This document shows, piece after piece, positions 1 through 7,100 of a stretch of 10,038 bases of DNA. A program made the position numbers and the translations under genes. The DNA comes from CAYUNA01 sp047629355 (GTDB lineage Bacteria > Bacteroidota > Bacteroidia > Chitinophagales > Saprospiraceae). The notes under the pieces were generated by a model. It saw only the letters and a list, made by a program, of their open reading frames with translations. It made no database searches and had not been told where the DNA came from. The stretch lies in the NCBI GenBank assembly GCA_047629355.1, contig JBLHWU010000223.1:1-10038 (forward strand), in the 5' to 3' direction. Position 1 is the first letter of the stretch. Every line of letters starts with the position of its first letter.

Positions 1-327
1 GCTATTTTTGATTTGACTAAGTAGTTTTGAAAACTCCTTACTTGTTTTATCGATTGGCTTCGCAATACCTTTGATGCGGACTTGCAGCTGCTTTTTGGAA
101 TGGTAAAAAAGCGCAGATACTTTATCGTTTTTAGCAATTTGCCTCACTTTCGGCGTACGGGCATCCGTATAGAAAAGTAAGCTCCAATCCGCAGTAAAAT
201 CGCGCTTAACAACTGTTCGAATTTCAGGATATTCTCCAGTTGTAGCCATTGTAAAAAAACGAAATGGGTGCTGTCGCTTGGTTTTGCTACGAAAGAATTC
301 TGTTTCGGCAACTTTAAGTAAATTCAT
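1..327 (-). CDS. Pyridoxamine 5'-phosphate oxidase-like FMN-binding protein, 5' part only
   Basis: An open frame of 109 codons starts at the ATG at 327-325 and runs off the left edge, so the C-terminus is missing. The start MNLLKVAETEFF leads into HPFRFFTMATTG (residues 20-31), EIRTVVKR (35-42), LFYTDARTPKVRQI (51-64) and KKQLQVRIKG (78-87). This order (R-x-V-V-K, then FYTD..T.K, then QVRI.G) is the FMN-binding pattern of the PNPOx-like split-barrel superfamily. It resembles the short general-stress or flavin-binding relatives more than true PdxH, because the N-terminal region typical of PdxH is not seen. The protein is cytoplasmic, with no signal peptide. It is probably an oxidoreductase or flavin-binding protein of unknown substrate; vitamin B6 synthesis should not be assumed. 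The gene is read away from the neighbouring palindromic elements, and no clear promoter motif was found upstream. The family call is strong; the exact function is open. Confidence 0.85.
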   Translation of the reverse strand, partial: MNLLKVAETEFFRSKTKRQHPFRFFTMATTGEYPEIRTVVKRDFTADWSLLFYTDARTPKVRQIAKNDKVSALFYHSKKQLQVRIKGIAKPIDKTSKEFSKLLSQIKNS

Positions 328-440
328 AAGATATCGGTGCTTTAAATTATTAGCATGTAATAACTAATTTATCAACTCTCAAGTGAATGGAATGTTTAGT
401 ATTATTGTTTTTTTACTGTTATTAATTCTATTTTAAAACT

Positions 441-608
441 CTTAGGAACGCGAAAAAAATAACTATAGATTCTTGATAGGATATTTTGCCCTCCTTTTTT
501 ACTTTGAAAACACTCATTATATCAACATAAATCGCAGTTTCAAAGCAAAAAAGGAGAACAAAACGGCACTTCCAAGAATCTACACTTATTTATTTCGCGT
601 TTCTTAAG
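441..608. repeat. Long imperfect inverted repeat, MITE-like (element A)
   Basis: The left arm (441-509) pairs with the right arm (538-608), with roughly three quarters of positions matching and a 28-nt loop. The best blocks are AACGCGAAA near both ends, TAGATTCTTG, and CTCCTTTTTT followed by RCTTTGAAA next to the loop. No ORF lies inside. A single-stranded copy would form a stem of about 70 bp. It lies 113 bp upstream of the 1-327 gene start. Size and structure fit a MITE or a large intergenic palindrome. No clear target-site duplication was seen. Confidence 0.75.
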
Positions 609-636
609 TTCGATGCAAAAAACAAAACCATTTTTC

Positions 637-785
637 TCCCTCAAGCCTCTCTCCGGGGGTTGTGTAAAAAGTCGGTTTAAGTGACAAGTTTAGTAAACTT
701 AAAATCAGCGAATTACATAAAACAGAAAAGCTAATTTTAAAAGTAAATTGACTTTTCACACAACCCCCTGAGTGTTTTTGAGGGA
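637..785. repeat. Imperfect inverted repeat, MITE-like (element B)
   Basis: Arms at 637-673 and 750-785 share outer TCCCTCAA and inner GGGGGTTGTGTRAAAAGTC (one mismatch in 19), separated by a diverged stretch of about 10 nt. The interior (674-749) is A/T-rich and non-coding and contains a second small palindrome, AAGTTTAGTAAACTT, at 686-700. The terminal sequence differs from element A, so this is a separate family. It looks like a non-autonomous mobile element or the joined ends of a decayed IS. Confidence 0.7.
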
Positions 786-817
786 TAAAAAAAACAATAA
801 ACTTTTGTTACACAATA

Positions 818-983
818 CTAGTGCATCAACCCTTAAATAATTACCTACTCAAACTTGTTCTTTTGCTGCCAATCTTCGTTGCTCGTCAATCATGTAGGGA
901 AGGCTATATTCTCTCCTCACACCTTGATTAGCAACAAAATTACGGCGTTTTGGTCGGCACTTATTTAAGGGTTGCTGCACTAG
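818..983. mobile_element. MITE or IS remnant with 23-bp terminal inverted repeats (element C)
   Basis: Termini 818-840 and 961-983 are inverted repeats matching at 22 of 23 positions, each beginning CTAGTGCA and ending CCCTTAAATAA. The element is 166 bp and its right end lies 5 bp past the stop codon of the 989-1876 gene. The interior on the minus strand is open and coding-like up to a TGA at 849-851, ending in the peptide MIDEQRRLAAKEQV (from 893), but there is no plausible complete gene. It may be the tail of a lost transposase or of an interrupted gene. The palindromic CTAG at both tips could be part of the target. Confidence 0.7.
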
Positions 984-988
984 GCTCG

Positions 989-1876
989 TTAACTTCCAAC
1001 CATTACCAACTTCCCTTTTCCGTTAACTGCCAAACGCGTAATCGCATTGATACCATAATATCTAAAATCTCCGATTTCCAACCATTCTATGTCTTTTTTC
1101 GGGTGGTATTTATACAATTTATACCCTCGTCCCATCAAAACCGTGCCGTCTTGCAACACACAAAAATCTTCGCTGCCCTCCAAGGTCGGTGCGATAATTC
1201 GTGAACGTAAGGTTTCATTATTCATCTCTTTGATGTACCAAGTTGATTCCGTCGCTTTGTGGATGTAGGCCAAATTGCCCGCAGGCGAAGTTTGAAAACC
1301 ACGACCAATATTTGTCGTCAAATCCTGAATTGAACCATCGCGCACATCACCAACTGCCAAATAAGCAGGGTCGCCAACAACAAATAATGCCACTCGGTAA
1401 TTGTCCAACCAATAATGATAACCGATATTGGTGACACTTGGAAAAAATGGTTTGCCATTGTTTGCGCGCGAAAATGGAAACGACCACAACCGCTGTGCTT
1501 GCTGTTCATTCAACTCTACTCGAACTGCCGAAAAGTTGCGATTGTCCGGCATCAAAGTGGCGGAATATTCCGACTCTTGCGTGCGCGTTACTTGCAATTT
1601 TGTTTTAGTGCTAAGGTCTAATTTATAAATGTCCGTCTGATTCGTACCTGGAATCCCAACGGTGAGGTACAACTCATTTTCATTCATAAATGCAGGCTGG
1701 TTGTTGTAACCTTCCGCATTAAAATCCGTCAAAAACGTTGGATTCTTAAAATGATATAGGCTGTCCGATTCTTTTTCAATATCGAACATGTACATATTGG
1801 TATTCGGCAAGTCTTGTGCAAAAATCATTGAACAAAATGCCCCTAAAAAGGTGGTAGTAAAAAGCAATTTTCTCAT
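989..1876 (-). CDS. Secreted TolB-like/WD40-like beta-propeller protein
   Basis: The protein has 295 residues from the ATG at 1876. A longer frame reaches 1954, but that extension (26 residues) runs into palindromic repeats and puts a polar stretch ahead of the signal peptide, so the inner start is preferred. Residues 1-20 (MRKLLFTTTFLGAFCSMIFA, then Q) form a Sec signal peptide. Propeller-like blades follow: YNNQPAFMNENELYLT (57-72) with TDIYKLDL (81-88), SEYSATLMPDNRNFSAV (102-118), TSPAGNLAYI (196-205), and later blades ending near 290. The alternation of 'P-x-F-M/S-P-D-x-x' turns and 'IYKLDL' strands is typical of PD40/TolB-like six-bladed propellers. There is no T9SS sorting domain, lipobox or catalytic motif, so it is probably periplasmic, with a binding or scaffolding role. 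It is divergent from the sugar dehydrogenase gene. The precise partner is unknown. Confidence 0.8.
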   Translation of the reverse strand: MRKLLFTTTFLGAFCSMIFAQDLPNTNMYMFDIEKESDSLYHFKNPTFLTDFNAEGYNNQPAFMNENELYLTVGIPGTNQTDIYKLDLSTKTKLQVTRTQESEYSATLMPDNRNFSAVRVELNEQQAQRLWSFPFSRANNGKPFFPSVTNIGYHYWLDNYRVALFVVGDPAYLAVGDVRDGSIQDLTTNIGRGFQTSPAGNLAYIHKATESTWYIKEMNNETLRSRIIAPTLEGSEDFCVLQDGTVLMGRGYKLYKYHPKKDIEWLEIGDFRYYGINAITRLAVNGKGKLVMVGS

Positions 1877-1929
1877 TAAATTCTTCTTTAGAGTGTTATT
1901 TTTGGCTTTAGTAATTAATTGTATAGTCC

Positions 1930-1976
1930 GGTGGACTTCAGTCCACCTTTTCATACCCAGTAGACTTCAGTCCACC
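1930..1976. repeat. Pair of REP-like GTGGACTTCAGTCCAC palindromes
   Basis: GGTGGACTTCAGTCCACC at 1930-1947 is a perfect hairpin: 8-bp arms GGTGGACT/AGTCCACC around TC. A second copy, AGTAGACTTCAGTCCACC, at 1959-1976 has one mispaired position. The two copies lie 29 bp apart in the same orientation. 'GGACTGAAGTCC'-type palindromes are, from memory, abundant dispersed repeats in many bacteria and are often linked to REP-associated (Y1/RAYT) transposases; no such transposase is in this window. Confidence 0.75.
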
Positions 1977-2084
1977 ATGCTATAAATTCATTTGTCATTA
2001 CAATTCGTCTTTGGCAGTTGGCTTGCAAATCCCATTTTTTATTTAAAAATTAAGCATCCAATCTCCATAATTTACGATATTTAA

Positions 2085-2101
2085 TGCTCTTCTTAAGAGC
2101 A
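2085..2101. repeat. Short perfect hairpin in the divergent spacer
   Basis: TGCTCTT-CTT-AAGAGCA is a perfect 7-bp stem with a 3-nt loop, 121 bp upstream of the sugar dehydrogenase start. No T-tract follows on either strand, so it is not a standard terminator. It could be an operator-like dyad or chance. Confidence 0.35.
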
Positions 2102-2222
2102 AAATAACAACTGACCACTAAAGATTATTTCCAAATCAAGCCATAAAAATACATGCTTTGGCTGGATTTTTAGAAAATTGATGAAAACATTTTTATTCTA
2201 TTCAAATAAATGAAATTTCCAC

Positions 2223-4070
2223 ATGAAAAAATTTAGACACTTACTTCTAATCTTACTCGTTATTTTATTCTTTCCACCCTGTCTTTTGACAGCACAAATT
2301 GACCTCCAATTGGAAGAATTTGCCAACGGATTTTCTGGACCACTTGACCTTCAACATGCAGGCGATGACCGTCTCTTTGTCGTTGAACAAAATGGCGCAA
2401 TTAAAATTATTGACGCTGATGGCAATACGCTACCGACGCCATTTTTAGATATTGACAACATCGTAAATAACAACGTGAATGAACGGGGATTACTCGGTTT
2501 GGCATTTCATCCTGATTATCAAACTAATGGCTTTTTCTACGTCAACTATTCCAATGCCAGCGGAGATACGCACATTTCGCGCTTTTCGGTATCGGCAGAC
2601 CCAAATGTGGCTGACCCTGACAACGAGGTCGTTTTGATGGTGGTTGACCAGCCGTTTAACAATCACAATGGTGGTGGGTTAGACTTTGGACCAGACGGTT
2701 ATTTGTACATTGGTTTGGGTGATGGCGGTTCGGGCGGCGACCCGCAAGGCAATGGTCAAAACACCAATACGCTACTCGCTAAAATACTTCGAATTGATGT
2801 TGATAATGACTCCCCGTATGCGATTCCTTCGGATAATCCGTTTGTAGATGACGCGGATATTTTGGATGAAATCTGGTCAATTGGCATGCGAAATCCTTGG
2901 CGATTTAGTTTTGACCGGGAGACGGGTGATTTATGGATTGGCGATGTTGGGCAAAATGAATTTGAAGAAATTGATTTTGAGCCTGCGGATAGTCCAGGCG
3001 GCTTGAATTATGGCTGGCGGTGCTATGAAGGTTTCAGTACGTTCAACACTTCGGGCTGTGGCAATGCGAGCGAATATACCGACCCTGCTTGGGATTATGC
3101 CAACAACAATAGCGTCGGGCGTTCGGTAACGGGTGGATATGTGTATCGTGGCGAGGAATTCCCAGATTTAGTGGGACATTATATTTATGCAGACTTCGTT
3201 TCGGGGCGTATTTGGTCGTTGACACCTGATGGAAATGGAGGTTGGAACAATGTTGAATTGTTGAATTGGGACAACAATCAGATTGGGTCTTTTGGGGAAG
3301 ATTTGAATGGGGAGATGTATGTAGTGGCTTTACAGGAAGGGACAGTTTATAAAATAATGGGTGCGTGTCAAGCTATTTCAGCAAATATTAATTTCGTTCC
3401 TGTTACCTGTTTTGGGGATAATGATGGGGCTTTGACAATATCAGGATTACAGGGTGATTATACTGTTGAATGGAATACGGGCGCGACGACTTTTGTTATT
3501 GACAATCTGCCTGCGGGTGATTATACAGCGACGGTTACGGATGATTTTGGTTGTACGACAGAAGTATCTCAAATGCTTGAACAACCTGAGGAGATTGTAT
3601 TTGAATTGGAAATTGATGATGATGGAAATGTTGCTGCGCCCGAAGGCTTTTCAACTTATCAATGGTATAATGAAGGTGGAATGTTATTGGAAAATGAAAA
3701 TAATTCTACTATTGCGTTTCAAAGTTATGATAGTGGTTTTTATGTAATTGTAACCAATAGTACTGGCTGTGAATACATTTCTCCCGCATTTTATATCTTT
3801 AATACTAATCAAATTGCAGGCTTAACCAATTTTAAAATATCTCCCAACCCATTTTCCAATCAACTAAATTTGAATTTAACAACAGATGAAGTGCTTGATC
3901 TAAATTTACAAATTGTAACTATGGATGGGAAAGTTTTAAAAGAAGAAACCTTTCAAGTAACGGGCGATTATTCTAAAAATATGGATTTGAGTGATTTGCC
4001 GAAAGGGTTTTATTTTTTGAAGTTGAAGCAAAGGAATAGTGTGGCAGTGCAGCGGATTATGAAGCAGTAA
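2223..4070 (+). CDS. T9SS-secreted PQQ-dependent sugar dehydrogenase with SprB-type module
   Basis: The protein has 615 residues. Residues 1-24 form a Sec signal peptide (cleavage near LLTA|Q). Residues 28-378 are a glucose/sorbosone dehydrogenase (GSDH, soluble PQQ-enzyme) six-bladed propeller. Its family signatures are NERGLLGLAFHPDY (86-99), NHNGGGLDFGPDGYLYIGLG (147-166), with H148 the likely catalytic-base equivalent, GDGGSGGDP (166-174), ILRIDVD (188-194), GMRNPWRFSFD (221-231), with R223 in the PQQ-contacting position, DVGQNEFEEID (241-251), TGGYVYRG (303-310) and a final YADFVSGRIW (322-331). Residues 384-456 form a SprB-like module (C396, C444; DGALTISGL, VIDNLPAGDYTATVTD). Residues 457-526 look Ig-like. 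Residues 533-615 are a type-A T9SS sorting domain (KISPNPFSNQLNLNL...GFYFLKL). The predicted reaction is oxidation of an aldose or oligosaccharide with PQQ and Ca2+, outside the cell or on its surface. The substrate cannot be read from sequence. No PQQ synthesis genes are nearby. Confidence 0.92.
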   Translation: MKKFRHLLLILLVILFFPPCLLTAQIDLQLEEFANGFSGPLDLQHAGDDRLFVVEQNGAIKIIDADGNTLPTPFLDIDNIVNNNVNERGLLGLAFHPDYQTNGFFYVNYSNASGDTHISRFSVSADPNVADPDNEVVLMVVDQPFNNHNGGGLDFGPDGYLYIGLGDGGSGGDPQGNGQNTNTLLAKILRIDVDNDSPYAIPSDNPFVDDADILDEIWSIGMRNPWRFSFDRETGDLWIGDVGQNEFEEIDFEPADSPGGLNYGWRCYEGFSTFNTSGCGNASEYTDPAWDYANNNSVGRSVTGGYVYRGEEFPDLVGHYIYADFVSGRIWSLTPDGNGGWNNVELLNWDNNQIGSFGEDLNGEMYVVALQEGTVYKIMGACQAISANINFVPVTCFGDNDGALTISGLQGDYTVEWNTGATTFVIDNLPAGDYTATVTDDFGCTTEVSQMLEQPEEIVFELEIDDDGNVAAPEGFSTYQWYNEGGMLLENENNSTIAFQSYDSGFYVIVTNSTGCEYISPAFYIFNTNQIAGLTNFKISPNPFSNQLNLNLTTDEVLDLNLQIVTMDGKVLKEETFQVTGDYSKNMDLSDLPKGFYFLKLKQRNSVAVQRIMKQ

Positions 4071-4071
4071 A

Positions 4072-4172
4072 TGTAGCGGCGACTGATTAAAGGAAGCGCG
4101 CGTTAAAACATGGTGATTTTGAAAATCACCATATTTTTAAATTCAAATGCAAATTAATCAGTCGCTACTACA
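4072..4172. repeat. Nested inverted repeat in the convergent spacer
   Basis: The outer arms TGTAGCGGCGACTGATTAA (4072-4090) and its inverted partner at 4154-4172 match at 17 of 19 positions without gaps, and they enclose the terminator hairpin at 4110-4132. The left arm begins 1 nt after the dehydrogenase stop codon. The 101-bp size and the two-layer symmetry suggest a small dispersed palindromic element used as an intergenic terminator. Confidence 0.7.
4110..4132. terminator. Probable bidirectional intrinsic terminator
   Basis: ATGGTGATTTT-G-AAAATCACCAT is a perfect 11-bp inverted repeat; as RNA it would form an 8-bp GC-containing stem with an A/U-rich loop. ATTTTTAAATT follows on the plus strand and GTTTTAACG on the minus strand, giving a U-run in each direction. 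It lies between two convergent genes, 40 nt after one stop and 59 nt from the other, so it can serve both. Confidence 0.7.
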
Positions 4173-4190
4173 ATTAGGAATGCCTAGTAA

Positions 4191-7100
4191 TTATTTTTGT
4201 AAAATAACTCTCCTCATCAAAACATCCTCTCCAACTTGCACCCTCACCAAATAAACACCATCCGAGAATCCATTCAAATCAATGCTTAGATTTTCTTTTA
4301 AAATAGGTTGTTCCTTTTGTGTAAAAACAGTTTTTCCAGTTACATCAAAAACAGAAACACTAACCGATTTTTCAATAGATAACTGAATGTCTAATTGAAA
4401 TTCGCCCGTCGTTGGATTTGGATATAATGCGATTTGTTGCTCGTCATTGTTTTCAAAAATGCCAACATTCATGTCCACAACTACCGTATCAGAACTCATA
4501 CAATCGGATGGGTCAGTTACGAAAAGCACGTATTCGCCCGCTTCCAAGTCCGTCAAATTCTGGTCTTCTGAAAACAAGTTACCTTCCATGAACCATTGAT
4601 ACGTAAATGTATTGCCAGTACCGCCGGTGACTTCGACGGTAATTGCACCATCCATATCACTATTGGTCTCCGCAATGACTTCGATAATTTGAATATCAAT
4701 CAACTCTGGTTCAACCACTTCAATCGTCGCAACCGTGGCACAGCCTGTCGCATCGGTAATGGTTACGATGTATTCACCTGCCGTTAAATTGGTAGCCGTT
4801 TGCGTCATTTGCATCGCGGGGTCATTCCATTCGTAGGTGAATGGAAGAGTCCCGTTCGATAGTTCGGCAGTGGTTGTACCGTTGCTAAAGCCCGTACAGG
4901 AAGGCGGCGTGAACACAACAGCAGCGGAAAAATCATTCTCCAAAGTAACGGTAAAACTACAAGTTGCAGCGTTGCCGAAAAGGTCATTAATAGCCCACTC
5001 TACCGTGGTTATTCCTGACGAGAAATTCGCGCCACTTGGTAAGCCATTCACAATAAATGGGGCATTAGTGCTGCAATTATCGGTCGCGGTCGGTAAGTCA
5101 TACACGATAACAAGTCCACAACCTTCGGCTTCAATATTGACTGGGCAAGTCAGTACAGGGGCGATTGTATCATTCACCATAACCGTTGCCGTTCCAGAAG
5201 CACATAAACCTGCATTGTCCAATACGGCTACCACAATCTCATTTGCACCGAGGTCATCACAATCAAATTCCGTGAGGTCCAAAACGATGGATTCAATGCC
5301 ACAATTATCGGTCGAACCAGCGTCCACCATGGCAGGCGTCACACTTGCCATTCCGTTGGCATCTAAAAATATCATCACATCATTGGTCAGCACTACAGGC
5401 ATTTCTGTATCGGGAATTAACTCGATAACAACGCTTGTTTCTGCGGTACATAGATTCGTATCGGTGACGGTGAGACTGTAAGTACCAGGCGCGAGGTCGG
5501 TAATTGTAGTCGTCGTGTCGCCGTTATTCCAAAGGTAACTGTAGCCTAATATTCCACCCGTTGCGCCCGCACTTGCATAGCCATCGTCGTTGCTTTCGCA
5601 GAGTACGTTTCCTGATTCAAAAACAGAAACCATCAATTCGTCAGGCTGTGAAACCATAACATCTATCATAGCGGAACAATCCGTTGCGTCGGTACAAGTT
5701 ACGGTGTAAACGCCTGCTTGAAGATTGGAAACATTGCTACCAATTGCACCATTTGACCAAGCGTAGGTATAAGGTTCTGTTCCACCAAGAGACGCTACGA
5801 CTGCCGAACCATCCGAGCCGCCGAAGCAGGTAGGCGATGTTGAATTAACAACTGATGTGACATCGCCACAGCCAAACATCATGACAAAACCACAAGCTTC
5901 CGCCGAACAGCCATTGGCATCGGTGACAGTAACACAATAGTCGCCGGGAGATAGGTTGAAAATCATTTGCATATTCTCGCTATTTGACCATACGAAAGTA
6001 TATGCTCCAACTCCACCAGAAACGTCAGCAAGGGCAGTTCCATCGTTTGCGCCGTTGGCAGTTTCGTTGGTTGTGATGACGGAAAGCGTCATGCCCATTG
6101 GTTCATTTGTGGTAACAGAAGTCGTCGCGGTGCATTGATTTTCATCTGTTGCGGTAACGGTATAAACGCCTGTTCCTAAGTCCATAATCATTGGTCCTTC
6201 CATACCATTATCCCAAGTGTAAACCAATACGCCTGTACCGCCCGTAGCGGTCACGGTTGCGGTGCCGTCCATTCCAGCATTGCAAGAAACATCCGTTCCT
6301 GTTGCCATTATAAAAATTGCGGTAGGTTCTGCGATGGTTGCGCTGCCGGTGAGTTGACAATTATTGGCATCAGTAGCAGTGACCGAATAGGTGCCAGCAG
6401 TTAGACTTAAGATGGTTTCCATCATGCCGCCGTTGCTCCACATATAGGTGATCGGCATCATTCCGCCGTTCAATACTGCAGTAATGCTTCCTTCATTTCC
6501 ATCATTACAATTCGCGTCATTTGTATTAAAATCTAGCGATAAATCGCTACAATCAAAATTGCTGACGACCACAATTTCAACCGCAGAACAGCCATTGGCA
6601 TCCGTTACGGAAACGGTGTAGGTAGCAGGTGATAAATCGGTGATTGTTTGAGTCATTTCCATATTACTCCATGCGTAGGTGTAGCCAGATGTACCGCCCA
6701 TTGGGTTGGCGGTAGCTGTTCCGTCATTCATGCCTATGCCAGTTACGCCCGTTGCGGAAGCATTGACGCTGATGGCAGAAGGTTCGGTGATTGTTACCAT
6801 TGCGGTAGCGGTGCATTGGTCGCTGTCGGTTGCAGTGACAGTGTAGGTACCCGCAGTTAAGCCAGTTTCAGTAGCCATCATGCCGCCAGTTGACCATTCG
6901 TAGGTAAAATTACCTGCACCTGCGGTGGCTACGGCTGTTGCCGAACCTGTATTTTGACCGTTGCAATCTACATTTGTTTGCATTGAAATGGTGGCAGCAG
7001 GTGCTGGTGTTTCATTAACGATTCCTTGAATCAAAGCAATGCAGCCATTGCCATTATCGGTTACAATCAAAGTATAAGTACCTACAACAGATACACTTGG

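Larger units (their letters stand above)
1877..2222. other. Divergent intergenic spacer (346 bp)
   Basis: The spacer lies between two divergently read secreted-protein genes, so it should hold both promoters. I searched for the Bacteroidota -7 motif TAnnTTTG on both strands and found no convincing copy. It contains the REP-like palindromes at 1930-1976 and the hairpin at 2085-2101. The remainder is A/T-rich with no coding pattern. Confidence 0.5.

Noticed and set aside
950..1204. 84-codon plus-strand ORF
   Set aside because: It is antisense to the 3' end of the propeller gene and includes one arm of element C; there is no signal peptide, domain or coding pattern.
1877..1954. N-terminal extension of the propeller protein to the ATG at 1954
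   Set aside because: It begins inside a palindromic repeat region, is polar and has no family pattern; the start at 1876 gives a normal signal peptide at the very N-terminus.
4837..5481. 214-codon plus-strand ORF
   Set aside because: It lies wholly antisense to the SprB/HYR-coding part of the giant gene. Its protein is low-complexity S/T/V-rich with no domain pattern, as expected from the complementary frame of a T/G/D-rich repeat protein.
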